Shown here in pieces: positions 33,302 to 42,231 of a DNA stretch of 64,000 nucleotides; within the stretch, counting starts at the first letter, position 1; each line of letters opens with the position of its first letter. This DNA is from Microbacterium terricola. GTDB taxonomy: Bacteria; Actinomycetota; Actinomycetes; Actinomycetales; Microbacteriaceae. The notes below the pieces were generated by a model. The model was not told the origin of the DNA, did not search any database, and saw nothing but the letters and a program-made list of their open reading frames with translations. The stretch is taken from positions 930,001-994,000 of the forward strand of contig NZ_AP027141.1 in the NCBI RefSeq assembly GCF_027943945.1, read 5' to 3'. The translations under genes were made by a program, and so were the position numbers.

Positions 33302-33360
33302 CTTGCCGCAGGCGTCCCGAAGCCCTCCCGCCCCTCCTCCCCGCGTGGTTGGATGGAGGC

Positions 33361-33729
33361 ATGACACAAGATCGCACCAAGCCCGAGTTCGACGCTCCCC
33401 AGGGCCCGGCTCCCGCAGACCTCGTGATCCGCGACCTCATCGAGGGCGACGGCGCAGAGGCGAAGCCCGGCGACACCGTCACCGTGCACTACGCCGGTGT
33501 CGAGTACGAGTCCGGCGAGGAGTTCGACTCCTCGTGGGGTCGTGGCGAGAGCATCCAGTTCCCCCTGCGCGGCCTCATCCAGGGCTGGCAGGACGGCATC
33601 CCCGGCATGAAGGTCGGCGGTCGTCGCGAGCTGGTCATCCCGCCGCACCTGGCCTACGGTCCCGCCGGCGGCCACTTCCTCGGCGGCAAGACCCTCATCT
33701 TCATCATCGACCTCATCGCGGTCGGCTGA
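33361..33729 (+). CDS. FKBP-type peptidyl-prolyl isomerase
   Basis: 122 residues, a single cytoplasmic FKBP domain without signal peptide. The conserved core includes TVTVHYAGVEYESGEEFDSSWGRG, LRGLIQGWQDGIPGMKVGGRRELVIPP and AYGPAGG-ggktLIFIIDL, with Tyr, Phe, Asp, Val, Ile, Trp and Tyr of the drug/proline pocket in place. It assists folding of cytoplasmic proteins. The start ATG 33361 follows GGATGGAGG. A compact terminator follows the stop by 14 bases. Confidence 0.95.
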   Translation: MTQDRTKPEFDAPQGPAPADLVIRDLIEGDGAEAKPGDTVTVHYAGVEYESGEEFDSSWGRGESIQFPLRGLIQGWQDGIPGMKVGGRRELVIPPHLAYGPAGGHFLGGKTLIFIIDLIAVG

Positions 33730-33743
33730 CCCGAGCCGGATCG

Positions 33744-33769
33744 GGGCGGATGCTGCACAGCATCCGCCC
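33744..33769 (+). terminator. Terminator after the FKBP gene
   Basis: A 12-bp perfect stem (33744-33755 with 33758-33769) with a two-base loop, followed by TTCGTCG. In practice a 4-base loop would form. Confidence 0.75.
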
Positions 33770-33882
33770 TTCGTCGTGTCGCGGATTCTTTTTCCATTCA
33801 CCGGAATATATCTGCGCGACCGCCGGTTGGGGAGGGATAGGTCCGCCGGAAAGTCGCGGTCCCGACCAGGAGGAGAACCCCC

Positions 33883-34449
33883 ATGACCGACAACACCGCA
33901 CAGACGCTCGAGATCCCCGGCTACAAGACCGGAACCTGGGTGCTCGACCCCGCGCACAGCGAGGTCGCCTTCAGCGTGCGCCACATGATGATCTCGAAGG
34001 TCCGCGGCGCGTTCGGCGTGAAGTCCGGCACGATCGTCGCCCCCGAGAACCCGCTCGAGGTGCGCATCGAGGCTTCGGCGGAGACCGCGTCCGTCGACAC
34101 GAAGGACGAGGGCCGCGACACGCACCTCCGCTCGGCCGACTTCTTCGACGCCGAGACCCACCCGACCATCGACTTCGTGTCCCAGGGCGTCCGCGTCGAG
34201 GACGGCGACTTCCTCGTCGACGGCGATCTGACCATCCGCGGCGTCACCAAGCCCGTCACCTTCGAGGTCGAGTTCGGCGGCTTCGGCACTGACCCGTGGG
34301 GCAACTACAAGGCGGGCGCGACGGCGAAGACCGTCGTGAACCGCGAGGAGTTCGGCCTCGTCTGGAACGCCGCTCTGGAGACCGGCGGCGTGCTCGTCGG
34401 CAAGGACGTGACCATCACGCTCGACCTGCAGGGCGCACTGCAGGCGTGA
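33883..34449 (+). CDS. YceI-family lipid-binding protein
   Basis: 188 residues: a YceI lipocalin-like barrel containing GTWVLDPAHSEVAFSVRHMMISKVRGAFG, the DTKDEGRDTHLRSADFFDAETHPTIDF segment and ITIRGVTKPVTFEVEF. Family members bind polyisoprenoids or amide-type lipids. No signal peptide is present, so it is cytoplasmic as is common in actinobacteria. AGGAGGAG precedes ATG 33883. An AT-richer segment at 33787-33815 upstream (TTTTTCCATTCACCGGAATAT) probably holds the promoter. It is terminated by a 36-base perfect palindrome. Confidence 0.92.
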   Translation: MTDNTAQTLEIPGYKTGTWVLDPAHSEVAFSVRHMMISKVRGAFGVKSGTIVAPENPLEVRIEASAETASVDTKDEGRDTHLRSADFFDAETHPTIDFVSQGVRVEDGDFLVDGDLTIRGVTKPVTFEVEFGGFGTDPWGNYKAGATAKTVVNREEFGLVWNAALETGGVLVGKDVTITLDLQGALQA

Positions 34450-34454
34450 TCTGC

Positions 34455-34490
34455 GACGAAGGGCGGGTGCCGCGGCACCCGCCCTTCGTC
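34455..34490. terminator. 36-base perfect palindrome, bidirectional terminator
   Basis: Bases 34455-34472 are the exact reverse complement of 34473-34490, so either strand folds into an uninterrupted GC-rich hairpin. It starts five bases after the yceI stop and overlaps the stop codon of the opposing EamA gene (34489-34491). Confidence 0.9.
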
Positions 34491-35448
34491 ATGCCGGGTG
34501 ACGCCGGCGCAGCCGGTCCTGCGCGAGCAGGATCCCCAGGAACACCACGAGCGCGCCGACCGGCTCGTTCCAGCTCACCGCCTCGCCCAGCACCACGACG
34601 CCGAGGATCACACCGACGACCGGGGTGATGTAGGTCACCGTCGACGCGCGGGTGGGTCCCCACGCGCGCAGCGTGTTCTGGTTCCAGATGTACGCGACAC
34701 CCGTGCCGAGGCAGCCCAGCAGCACCACGCTGAGCACGATCCAGGGGTTCAGTGCCACCGGGCTCAACGCGATGAACGGGGTGAGCACGACCATGATCAC
34801 GGCGGCGATGCCGATGTTCAGGAACGAGAACACCAGGGCGCTCATGCCGGTGTCCGAGACGAACTTGCGCATGTACGCGAGGCTGAAGCCGTAGCAGGCC
34901 GTCGCGCCGAGGATCGCGAACTGTGCGATGAGGCTCTGGTCGAGGTCGAGACCCTGCCAGGGGGCGATGATCACCATGACCCCCAGCATCCCGACCAGGA
35001 TGCCGGCGATCTGGACGAGCTTGAGCTTCTCCACCCGGAAGAGGAGACCCGCCATGATCGCCGTCATCAGCGGCGTGGTGGCGTTGTAGATGCTCGCGAG
35101 CCCCGAGGTGACGTGCTGCTGCGCCCAGGAGAACAGCAGGAAGGGCACGACGCAGAACGACACGGCCAGCACCGTCATGTGCAGCCAGACGCGGACGCTT
35201 CGCGGCAGCGTGTCGCGGCGCACCGCCACGAAGATGCCGAGGGTGACCGCGCCGAGGACCAGGCGCGACCAGGCGACCTGGGCGGGGGAGAGGCCCTCGA
35301 GCGCCACCTTCATGAAGAGGAAGCTCGACCCCCAGATCACGCCGGTCAGGACGAACTGGATCGCGATCAGCGAGCCCGAGGGCGCGCCCACGCGCGACAC
35401 GGACGTGTCCGGGATCGGACGAGGAGGGGCGGGGGTATCGGTCGGCAC
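34489..35448 (-). CDS. EamA-family (DMT) transporter
   Basis: 319 residues with ten membrane helices in two five-helix EamA halves (about 20-155 and 165-305). The hallmark GVIWGSSFLFMKVALEGLSPAQVAWSRLVLGAVTL lies in the first half and PVVGVILGVVVLGEAVSWNEPVGALVVFLGILL in the second. Family members export metabolites such as amino acids. GTG 35448 follows TAGTGT by six bases, a leaderless promoter. The substrate is unknown. Confidence 0.88.
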   Translation of the reverse strand: MPTDTPAPPRPIPDTSVSRVGAPSGSLIAIQFVLTGVIWGSSFLFMKVALEGLSPAQVAWSRLVLGAVTLGIFVAVRRDTLPRSVRVWLHMTVLAVSFCVVPFLLFSWAQQHVTSGLASIYNATTPLMTAIMAGLLFRVEKLKLVQIAGILVGMLGVMVIIAPWQGLDLDQSLIAQFAILGATACYGFSLAYMRKFVSDTGMSALVFSFLNIGIAAVIMVVLTPFIALSPVALNPWIVLSVVLLGCLGTGVAYIWNQNTLRAWGPTRASTVTYITPVVGVILGVVVLGEAVSWNEPVGALVVFLGILLAQDRLRRRHPA

Positions 35449-35536
35449 CCCGTCACACTAGCCGCGCCGCGGGGGGCGTCGTCCCGAGGGCGGATGCCGC
35501 GTCCGAAATCCGCCGATGTTCGGCGGCCTCGCGACG

Positions 35537-36865
35537 CTAGGGGACGGGATGCTGGGCGTCGTACAGCCGGAAGCGCGGGTTGAGCCGCACCAGCAGACCC
35601 ACGAGCCCGACGATGATGAAGCCGCCGAGCAGCGGTGGCAGCCAGAGTGCTGTGATCGTGGCGAGGACGCCGGCGTACAGTGCCCCGATGCGCGGACCCC
35701 CGGCGACGACCACCGTGAAGATGCCCTGCAGGCGGCCGCGCATCGCGTCGGGCACCGCGGCCTGCATCATGGTCGAGCGGTAGATGGCGCTCACGTTGTC
35801 GGCGGCGCCGGTGACGGCCAGGACGATCGCGGCGATGACGATGAGGGTGATGTTGGCGTGGTCGGCGTCGACGACGGGCGGCGCGAACCAGCCGAGGGCT
35901 GCCGCGGCCAGCACGGCGCCGAACAGGACTGTCGCGGCGCCGAAGACCTGGATCGCGCGCTCGATGCCGACGCCGTGCCTGCGCACCCGCCCGACCGGGC
36001 CGGAGAGCAGGCTGGACACGAACGCGCCGACCGCGATGGACGCGGTGAGCGCGCCGGTCGTGATCGCGCCGCCTCCGAGCAGCACCGCGCCGATGGCGGG
36101 GAACAGGGCGAGCGGATGCCCGAACGTCATCGCGATGATGTCGAGGATGTACTGCAGCCGGATGTTGGGGGCATGGCGCAGGAAGCGGAGGCCGTCGCGC
36201 AGGGACTCCAGCCCCGGCTTCACCACTGCCCCCTCCGGGCGGATGCTGGGCAGCGTCCAGAGCCCGAGGAACAGCGTCGACATGAGCAGCACATCGATCG
36301 TGTAGGTCCAGGCGTACCCGGCGAAGGCCACCAGGACGCCGGCGAGCGCGGGGCCCGCCATCACCATGATCCCCACCGTGATGCCCTGCAGTGCGGCGGC
36401 GGCAGGCAGCAGCTCGCGGGGGATCAGGCGGGGGGTGATCGCCGACTTCGTCGCCCCGACGATCGAGTTGGCGGCGGAGTTGACGACGCTCAGCAGGTAC
36501 AGCCACCACACGGTCTCGAGCTGCGACCACGCCAGGATCGCCAGCAGCAGCGTCGAGGCGAAGGTCACGACGGCGGCGAGCAGGGCCACGAGCCTGCGGT
36601 CGAACGCGTCGGCCAGCATCCCGCCGTACAGTCCGGCGATGATCATCGGGACGAGCCCCGCGACCGCGACCATCGACACCGCGAACGTGTCGCCGGTGAG
36701 GTCGTAGACGTGCAGCATGACGGCGACGATTGTGAGCTGCCCGCCCAGGCCGGCGAGCGTGGAGCCGATCCACAGTCTCGTGAACGCCGGGCTGACTGCG
36801 AACGGCCGCAGATCGATGAAGTGGTCGCGGCGCAGACGGGGGACCTTCTTCATGGGGCGCTGCAC
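35537..36865 (-). CDS. Major facilitator superfamily transporter
   Basis: 442 residues with twelve predicted membrane helices and a cytoplasmic central loop. The motif A region between helices 2 and 3 reads [19 protein letters not shown], a variant of GxLaDrxGrr. The MFS_3/Enterobactin-exporter-like set is the best guess by layout ([18 protein letters not shown] near the end); the substrate could be a siderophore or drug. GTG 36865 is preceded by TAGCCT at six bases, so transcription is probably leaderless. It is divergent from rpsO. Confidence 0.85.
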   Translation of the reverse strand: MQRPMKKVPRLRRDHFIDLRPFAVSPAFTRLWIGSTLAGLGGQLTIVAVMLHVYDLTGDTFAVSMVAVAGLVPMIIAGLYGGMLADAFDRRLVALLAAVVTFASTLLLAILAWSQLETVWWLYLLSVVNSAANSIVGATKSAITPRLIPRELLPAAAALQGITVGIMVMAGPALAGVLVAFAGYAWTYTIDVLLMSTLFLGLWTLPSIRPEGAVVKPGLESLRDGLRFLRHAPNIRLQYILDIIAMTFGHPLALFPAIGAVLLGGGAITTGALTASIAVGAFVSSLLSGPVGRVRRHGVGIERAIQVFGAATVLFGAVLAAAALGWFAPPVVDADHANITLIVIAAIVLAVTGAADNVSAIYRSTMMQAAVPDAMRGRLQGIFTVVVAGGPRIGALYAGVLATITALWLPPLLGGFIIVGLVGLLVRLNPRFRLYDAQHPVP

Positions 36866-36933
36866 CCATCGAGGCTAACCGCGAACCGCGGGCGCCACGA
36901 ATCGGCGGGTTCGCCCCGTCATCCCGCGGCTGG

Positions 36934-36939
36934 TAGACT
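36934..36939 (+). promoter_or_regulatory. -10 element of the rpsO promoter
   Basis: TAGACT about 95 bases before ATG 37031; a weak TTCGCC-like -35 lies about 18 bases further upstream. It leaves a leader of about 85 bases, enough for S15 autoregulation, although no specific S15-binding fold was recognised. Confidence 0.45.
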
Positions 36940-37030
36940 CTTCAGGTTGCCGTTCGATCGGCCGCGGATAAAGAGAGCCCACGCATCAGGCGTCGGGCGC
37001 CGCGCAACAAGCAGAGAGGGGATCGAATCT

Positions 37031-37300
37031 ATGGCACTGGAAGCAGACGTCAAGAAGGCGATCATCGAAGAGTACGCGACGCACCCCGGTGACACCGGAT
37101 CCCCCGAGGTGCAGGTCGCGATGCTGACGCAGCGCATCAAGGACCTCACCGAGCACCTCAAGGAGCACAAGCACGACCACCACTCGCGTCGTGGGCTGTT
37201 CCTGCTCGTCGGTCAGCGCCGTCGTCTCCTGGGCTACCTCCAGGACGTCGACATCAACCGTTACCGCTCGCTCATCGAGCGTCTCGGCCTGCGTCGCTGA
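37031..37300 (+). CDS. rpsO: 30S ribosomal protein S15
   Basis: 89 residues, full length for S15. Conserved stretches are [41 protein letters not shown] and [12 protein letters not shown] with the C-terminal [12 protein letters not shown]. It binds the three-way junction of 16S rRNA helices 20-22 as a primary assembly protein. In most bacteria pnp follows directly, but here the gene is closed by its own terminator and pnp lies 7 kb downstream. GAGAGGGGATCG precedes ATG 37031. Confidence 0.98.
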   Translation: MALEADVKKAIIEEYATHPGDTGSPEVQVAMLTQRIKDLTEHLKEHKHDHHSRRGLFLLVGQRRRLLGYLQDVDINRYRSLIERLGLRR

Positions 37301-37334
37301 CACGACCCAGCGTTCAATCGCGCAGAACTTCTTG

Positions 37335-37366
37335 AGAAGGCCGCCCCAGGTGTGGGGCGGCCTTCT
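37335..37366 (+). terminator. rpsO terminator
   Basis: A 14-bp perfect stem (37335-37348 with 37353-37366) with GGTG loop, followed by TCGTTTC. It lies 34 bases after the rpsO stop and also faces the convergent amidohydrolase. Confidence 0.85.
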
Positions 37367-37393
37367 TCGTTTCCGGGGCCGGCGGCGGCGCGG

Positions 37394-38605
37394 TCAGCCG
37401 ACGAGCACCCGGAGGCCGTCGGCGACGACCCGGCCGTCGTGGATCACCGTGCGGTCGGTGCCGCGATCCATCACGGCGCTCGTGGGGGTCTCGCCGTCCA
37501 CGAGGACGAGATCGGCGCGGCCGCCTGGCGCGGTGCCCGGCCGGTCGCCGATGCCGGTGGGGCGCGGCGACGTGCGCGACATGATGCTCGCGCCGCCCAT
37601 GGTGGCCACCGCGAGCGCGAGCTCGATGTGGTCGTCGCGGCGGAACCCCCGGGTGAAGGCGAGCTGCCATGTGCGATCGAGCATGTCGCCGTTGCCGTAG
37701 GGGCTCCAGTAGTCGCGCTGGCCGTCTTCGCCGAGCCCCACCCGGACGCCCGACTCGACGAGATCGATCAGCGACAGCTGGCCGGCGGCGGCCGGGGCGA
37801 CGGTGGCCATCGCGACGTCGAGCTCGGAGAACTCGTCGATGAGGCGGCGGCTCGTGGACTCGCCGAGCGACCCGAGGTCGTACGCGTGCGACATCGTCAC
37901 CTTGCCCTGCATCCCGAGGGCACGCGTGCGCTCGAGGACGAGCTCGGTGCTGAAGACGCCGAGCGCGCCGGGTTCATGCAGGTGGATGTCGACCTCGACC
38001 TGGTACTTCTCCGCGAGGCCGAACACGATGTCGAGGTGGCGGGCGGGGTCCCGGTCCAGCTGGGACGGGTCGATTCCGCCCATGACGTCCGACCCCTGCT
38101 TGAGGGACTCCTCGAGCAGCTCGATCGTGCCCGCCTCGCGGAGGATGCCGGCCTGCGGGAAGGTCATGACCTGCACATCGGCCTGGTGGGCGAAGCGCTC
38201 CTTCGCCGCCATGACGGCGTCGAACTTCTCGAGCCGGCAGTCGACGTCCACCTGCGCATAGCTGCGCACGCGGGTCGTGCCGTGCGCGATCATCCGCTCG
38301 AGGGTGCCGGCGACGACCTCGGGATGCGGGCGCTCGCCGCCGCGCCAGTTCGCACGGTCGTTGAGCATCATCCCCCACACGCCCGGCGCACCGGTGTGCT
38401 CCCGGAAGGGCAGGCCGAGTCGCGTCGAATCCAGGTGGACGTGGACGTCGCTGAAGGAGGGCAGCAGGAGTCTGCCGCGGCCGTCGACGTCGCCGTCCTG
38501 CGGCGCCCTGGTGGGATCATGCGCGGTGACCGCCGCGATCCTGTCTCCGTCGATGCGGACGTCGGAGGATTCCTGTCCCCACGGACGGACGTTGCGGATC
38601 AGCAC
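37394..38605 (-). CDS. Amidohydrolase, cytosine deaminase-like
   Basis: About 403 residues of the metal-dependent amidohydrolase barrel: FSDVHVHLDST (H-x-H), VEVDIHLHEPG (third His), VTMSHAYDLG (fourth His) and GEDGQRDYWSPYGNGDM (catalytic Asp region), typical of cytosine or isoguanine deaminase relatives. It deaminates a purine/pyrimidine-like or related substrate; the exact compound is unknown. GTG 38605 is preferred: GGGAGG lies 5-6 bases before it and the family N-terminus LIRNVRPWG follows. GTG 38626 is an alternative. A 14-codon ORF ends inside this start. Confidence 0.85.
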   Translation of the reverse strand: MLIRNVRPWGQESSDVRIDGDRIAAVTAHDPTRAPQDGDVDGRGRLLLPSFSDVHVHLDSTRLGLPFREHTGAPGVWGMMLNDRANWRGGERPHPEVVAGTLERMIAHGTTRVRSYAQVDVDCRLEKFDAVMAAKERFAHQADVQVMTFPQAGILREAGTIELLEESLKQGSDVMGGIDPSQLDRDPARHLDIVFGLAEKYQVEVDIHLHEPGALGVFSTELVLERTRALGMQGKVTMSHAYDLGSLGESTSRRLIDEFSELDVAMATVAPAAAGQLSLIDLVESGVRVGLGEDGQRDYWSPYGNGDMLDRTWQLAFTRGFRRDDHIELALAVATMGGASIMSRTSPRPTGIGDRPGTAPGGRADLVLVDGETPTSAVMDRGTDRTVIHDGRVVADGLRVLVG

Positions 38606-38643
38606 GCAGGACCTCCCAGCGCGCACGGCACCGTGCCGTGCAC
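38599..38643 (-). CDS. Putative 14-codon leaderless upstream ORF
   Basis: TAGGCT (38655-38650, minus strand) ends six bases before a GTG at 38643, the spacing seen for leaderless genes here. The frame from this GTG is HGTVPCALGGPAC and stops with TGA at 38601-38599, overlapping the GTG CTG start of the amidohydrolase. The sequence contains two cysteines. It would couple translation into the downstream gene; existence as a real peptide is a prediction. Confidence 0.4.
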   Translation of the reverse strand: MHGTVPCALGGPAC

Positions 38644-38677
38644 CCCGCGAGCCTAACCGAGCGGGTGCGCCGGCCCG

Positions 38678-39688
38678 TCAGGAGCGGCTGGCCAGCAAGT
38701 CGGCGTGGTGGATGCCCGCCACGTCGGGGTGGGCGCGCAGCCGCGACTTGAGCGCGTTCTCGCCGTAGAGGGAGTGGATCGGGTTCGCCGGATCCTGCGT
38801 GACGCCCTTCGCCTGCGCGGCCAGCTCCGCGGGCAGCTCGATCAGCGGCAGCCTGCTGTCCAGGGCCGGGTTGAAGAAGTACGGCACCGAGATGCGGTCG
38901 TCGGGATACCGCGGCGAGATGACCCGGTGGTTGGTGGCGATGAGATAGCCCTGCGTGGCGTACTCGAGCATCTCGCCGATGTTCACCACGAACGCGCCAG
39001 GGACCGGAGGTGCGTCGACCCACTCGCCGTCGCGCTGCACCTGCAGACCGCCCTTGCCCGGTTCGACCCACAGCAGCGTGAGCACTCCGGAGTCCTTGTG
39101 GGCGCCGACGCCCTGCTGCGGAGTCGGGTCCTCCTTGCCGGGGTAGCGGACGATCTTGAGCAGGGTCGACGGCTCGCCGAAGTGCTCGTCGAAGTACGAC
39201 TCCGGGGCGCCGAGCGACAGCGCCCAGGCGCGCAGGAGCTTGCGCGCGACGCCGGCGAGGTGGTCCTGCCACTCGTCGGCGACCTCGCGCAGCTCGGGCT
39301 GGGCGGCCGGCCACAGGTTCGGTCCGATCAGCCGGGCGAAATCCGGAGCGGACGGATCGCTGACCGCCTCGCGCTCAGGGCCGATGTCGATCTGCTCGCG
39401 CCAGTCGACCTTCCCCTGGGTGCGCTCGCCGCCCACGCGGGTGTAGCCGCGGAACTGCGGGCTGCTGACGTTCTCGATCGCGAGCTTCTCGGCCTCGGGC
39501 AGGGCGAAGAAGTCGCGGGCGGCCCCGTGCAGGCGCGACTCGAGCTCCGGGGTGACGCCGGTGCCGGTCAGGTAGAAGAAGCCGACGTCGTGCGTCGCGG
39601 CGCGCAGCTCGCGCCGGAAGCGCTCGGCCGCGTCAGCGCCCTGGTCCAGAAGCGACAGGTCGAGGATCGGGAGGTTCAACTCGGTCAT
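38678..39688 (-). CDS. 2-oxoglutarate/Fe(II) oxygenase, isopenicillin N synthase-like
   Basis: 336 residues. The non-haem-dioxygenase N-terminal domain starts LPILDLSLLDQG and includes VGFFYLTGTG. The catalytic jelly-roll has the iron ligands in GAHKDSGVLTLLW (H-x-D) and TNHRVISPRY (distal His), with RISVPYFFNP supplying the R-x-S that binds 2-oxoglutarate. Bacterial relatives act on small molecules, including secondary metabolites and purine derivatives. TAGCCT ends six bases before ATG 39688. Next to a deaminase-like gene, a nucleobase role is conceivable but speculative. Confidence 0.88.
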   Translation of the reverse strand: MTELNLPILDLSLLDQGADAAERFRRELRAATHDVGFFYLTGTGVTPELESRLHGAARDFFALPEAEKLAIENVSSPQFRGYTRVGGERTQGKVDWREQIDIGPEREAVSDPSAPDFARLIGPNLWPAAQPELREVADEWQDHLAGVARKLLRAWALSLGAPESYFDEHFGEPSTLLKIVRYPGKEDPTPQQGVGAHKDSGVLTLLWVEPGKGGLQVQRDGEWVDAPPVPGAFVVNIGEMLEYATQGYLIATNHRVISPRYPDDRISVPYFFNPALDSRLPLIELPAELAAQAKGVTQDPANPIHSLYGENALKSRLRAHPDVAGIHHADLLASRS

Positions 39689-39751
39689 GTCCCGAGGCTA
39701 GGCGCGGGCTCACGGCATCCGCTCGTTTGTTGCCGTCGGTTACCGGGGAGG

Positions 39752-40906
39752 TCAGCCGTTCTGGCGAGGGTCCGGGCGCAGCGCTGTCGGTGCACGCGGG
39801 CGCCGCGACCCGGTCGGGTCGTTGCGGCGCTGCTCGGGGCCGGTGAGCGAGCGGTCGGCGAAGAGCCAGGCGGGCCGCGGCTCGACCAGGGGACGGAACA
39901 CGCGGCGGACGGGCTTCGTGGCGAGCCCGAGCGCGATGAGCACCGAGGCGACCACGACGATGGGCAGCCAGAGCCAGGTGGGGTCGAGGTCGCGCAGCAG
40001 GCCGGACTCGCGGAACGGGTAGAGCACGAACGAGTGCAGCAGGTAGACGTACATCGTGTACTGCCCGAAGGTCGTCCAGAAGTGCGTCCGCCGCGGGACC
40101 AGCGCGAAGAACGCGCAGCTCAGCACCACCGCGACGGCCATCAGCGCGAGGCGCACACCGCCGGCCCACCACTCGGTCCCGCCGATCGACGAGTAGTTCT
40201 CGTCGTAGAAGAGCCACTCGCGCAGGTTCATCGCGCGCCAGTCGTCGACGAACAGCCAGAGGGTCAGCGCGGTCGCCGCGAACAGGCCGACCGACCCGGC
40301 GAACACCCACCACGGCCGTCGCCCGAGGAGGTCGAACCGGTCGACGACGGCGTGCTCGCGCAGCCACCATCCGAGCGTGAAGAACGGCAGCAGGCCGAGG
40401 GTCCGCGACAGCGAGAGCGTCGAGTCGATGTTCGGCAGGTAGCCGGCGCCGATGGAGATCACGACGGTCCATGCGAGCGGCCAGCGCAGCAGGGCGAGAT
40501 AGGGGAGGACCAGACGGAAGATGCCGAGCGCGAGCAGGAACCACAGCGTCCACGAGGGTTCGGTGAGGTTGGGGTTCGCCCGGCCCTCCACGAGCCACTT
40601 GGTGAGGGTCCACAGTGCTTCGAAGACGATGTACGGCACGAGGATGTCGGTGATCACGCGCGCCATCTGGCGCTTGCTCGGCGAATCCGACTTCGAGAAG
40701 TAGCCGGAGATGATCGCGAACGCCGGCATGTGGAACGCGTAGACGAGCAGGTACAGGCCGAGCGCGACGTCGGAGTCGTAGGTGAGGCGCTGGGTCGCGT
40801 GGCCGAGCACGACCAGGACGATGCAGGCGAAGCGGGCGTTGTCCCAGAACGGAACGCGCCGTTTGGGCCGCGGCGCCGCGACGTTTCCCGTGGATGCATC
40901 GCTCAC
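39752..40906 (-). CDS. Acyltransferase family 3 membrane protein
   Basis: 384 residues with about ten membrane helices. The N-terminus holds the family signature: VPFWDNARFACIVLVVLGHATQRL (catalytic-type His), YAFHMPAFAIISGYFSKSD, and later TLWFLLALGIFRLVLPYL. These enzymes O-acylate extracellular carbohydrates or lipids. The C-terminal 50 residues are basic and likely cytoplasmic. GTG 40906 is chosen because TACGCT ends seven bases upstream. The gene is divergent from the luciferase-like monooxygenase across 91 bases. Confidence 0.88.
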   Translation of the reverse strand: MSDASTGNVAAPRPKRRVPFWDNARFACIVLVVLGHATQRLTYDSDVALGLYLLVYAFHMPAFAIISGYFSKSDSPSKRQMARVITDILVPYIVFEALWTLTKWLVEGRANPNLTEPSWTLWFLLALGIFRLVLPYLALLRWPLAWTVVISIGAGYLPNIDSTLSLSRTLGLLPFFTLGWWLREHAVVDRFDLLGRRPWWVFAGSVGLFAATALTLWLFVDDWRAMNLREWLFYDENYSSIGGTEWWAGGVRLALMAVAVVLSCAFFALVPRRTHFWTTFGQYTMYVYLLHSFVLYPFRESGLLRDLDPTWLWLPIVVVASVLIALGLATKPVRRVFRPLVEPRPAWLFADRSLTGPEQRRNDPTGSRRPRAPTALRPDPRQNG

Positions 40907-40965
40907 GTCTGACAGCGTACCCACCGGCGGGAATATCCTGATGCGCAGTGCGTTGCATGGGATAC

Positions 40966-40977
40966 ATTCACATGAAT
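40966..40977. promoter_or_regulatory. Possible operator upstream of the luciferase-like gene
   Basis: A 12-base palindrome with arms ATTCA and TGAAT around CA sits in the AT-rich patch 40952-40977, about 20 bases before GTG 40998. The same patch contains the -10-like TACATT. A MarR-type or similar regulator could bind here; none is encoded nearby. Confidence 0.35.
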
Positions 40978-40997
40978 AGAACACGCGAGGAGCGATC

Positions 40998-42230
40998 GTG
41001 AACGACATCCAGACGCAATTCGGGCTCTTCACGGTGAGCGACATCACCCAGGACCCGACCACCGGCGCGACTCCCAGCGAGGCCGAGCGCATCCAGGCGA
41101 CCATCACGATCGCCAAGCACGCGGAGGAGGTCGGCCTCGACGTCTTCGCCATCGGAGAGCACCACAATCCGCCGTTCTGGTCGTCGTCGCCGACCACCAC
41201 GCTCGCGTACATCGCCGGTCAGACCGAGCGCCTCATCCTGTCCACCGCGACCACGCTGATCACCACGAACGATCCGGTGAAGCTCGCGGAGGACTACGCG
41301 ATGCTGCAGCACGTCGCCGGCGGTCGCGTCGACCTCATGCTCGGCCGCGGCAACACCGGCCCGGTGTACCCCTGGTTCGGGAAGGACATCCGCCAGGGGC
41401 TTCCGCTGGCGATCGAGAACTACAACCTGCTGCACCGGCTGTGGCGCGAGGACGTGGTGGACTGGGAGGGCAAGTTCCGCACGCCCCTGCAGGGCTTCAC
41501 CTCCACCCCGCGGCCGCTCGACGACGTGCCGCCGTTCGTCTGGCACGGCTCGATCCGCACTCCCGAGATCGCCGAGCAGGCCGCGTACTACGGTGACGGC
41601 TTCTTCGCGAACAACATCTTCTGGCCGGCCGAGCACTACCAGCGCCTCATCACGCTCTACCGCCAGCGCTATGCCCACTACGGACACGGCACGCCCGAGC
41701 AGGCGATCGTGGGACTGGGCGGCCAGGCGTTCATGGCGAAGAACTCCCAGGACGCGGTCGACCAGTTCCGCCCCTACTTCAACGCGGCGCCCGTGTACGG
41801 CCACGGCCCGAGTCTCGAGGACTTCACCCAGATGACCCCGCTGACCGTCGGCTCGCCGCAGCAGGTCATCGACCGCTACGCCGGCATGCGCGAGCTGTTC
41901 GGCCACTACCAGCGCCAGCTCTTCCTGATGGATCACGCGGGTCTGCCCCTGAAGACCGTGCTTGAGCAGATCGACCTGCTCGGCGGAGAGGTCGTGCCGG
42001 TGCTGCGCAAGGAGTTCGCCGTGGGTCGCCCCGCGGACGTGCCGAACGGGCCCACCCACGCCGCACGCGTCCTCGCGAAGTACGGCGACGGCCCCGCCCG
42101 CCAGCCGCGTCCGAACGCCAACCGCGGCGACAACGTCACGGGCGGGTCGCCCTACCAGGACACCGACGCGGTCGAGAACGCCAAGCCGGGCTCGGCCTTC
42201 GGGTCCGCCGCGACGAAGGCAGGTGTCTGA
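40998..42230 (+). CDS. LLM-class flavin-dependent monooxygenase (CE1758-like)
   Basis: 410 residues of the luciferase-like monooxygenase barrel: DITQDPTTGATPSEAERIQATITIAKHAEEVGLDVFAIGEHH, LILSTATTLITTNDPVKLAEDYAMLQHVAGGRVDLMLGRG, and PPFVWHGSIRTPEIAEQAAYYGDG, as expected for reduced FMN binding. GAGGAG sits six bases before GTG 40998. It is followed one base after its stop by a flavin reductase, an arrangement that supplies FMNH2 as a two-component system. The C-terminal about 40 residues are disordered and Asn/Gly-rich. Confidence 0.9.
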   Translation: MNDIQTQFGLFTVSDITQDPTTGATPSEAERIQATITIAKHAEEVGLDVFAIGEHHNPPFWSSSPTTTLAYIAGQTERLILSTATTLITTNDPVKLAEDYAMLQHVAGGRVDLMLGRGNTGPVYPWFGKDIRQGLPLAIENYNLLHRLWREDVVDWEGKFRTPLQGFTSTPRPLDDVPPFVWHGSIRTPEIAEQAAYYGDGFFANNIFWPAEHYQRLITLYRQRYAHYGHGTPEQAIVGLGGQAFMAKNSQDAVDQFRPYFNAAPVYGHGPSLEDFTQMTPLTVGSPQQVIDRYAGMRELFGHYQRQLFLMDHAGLPLKTVLEQIDLLGGEVVPVLRKEFAVGRPADVPNGPTHAARVLAKYGDGPARQPRPNANRGDNVTGGSPYQDTDAVENAKPGSAFGSAATKAGV

Positions 42231-42231
42231 C

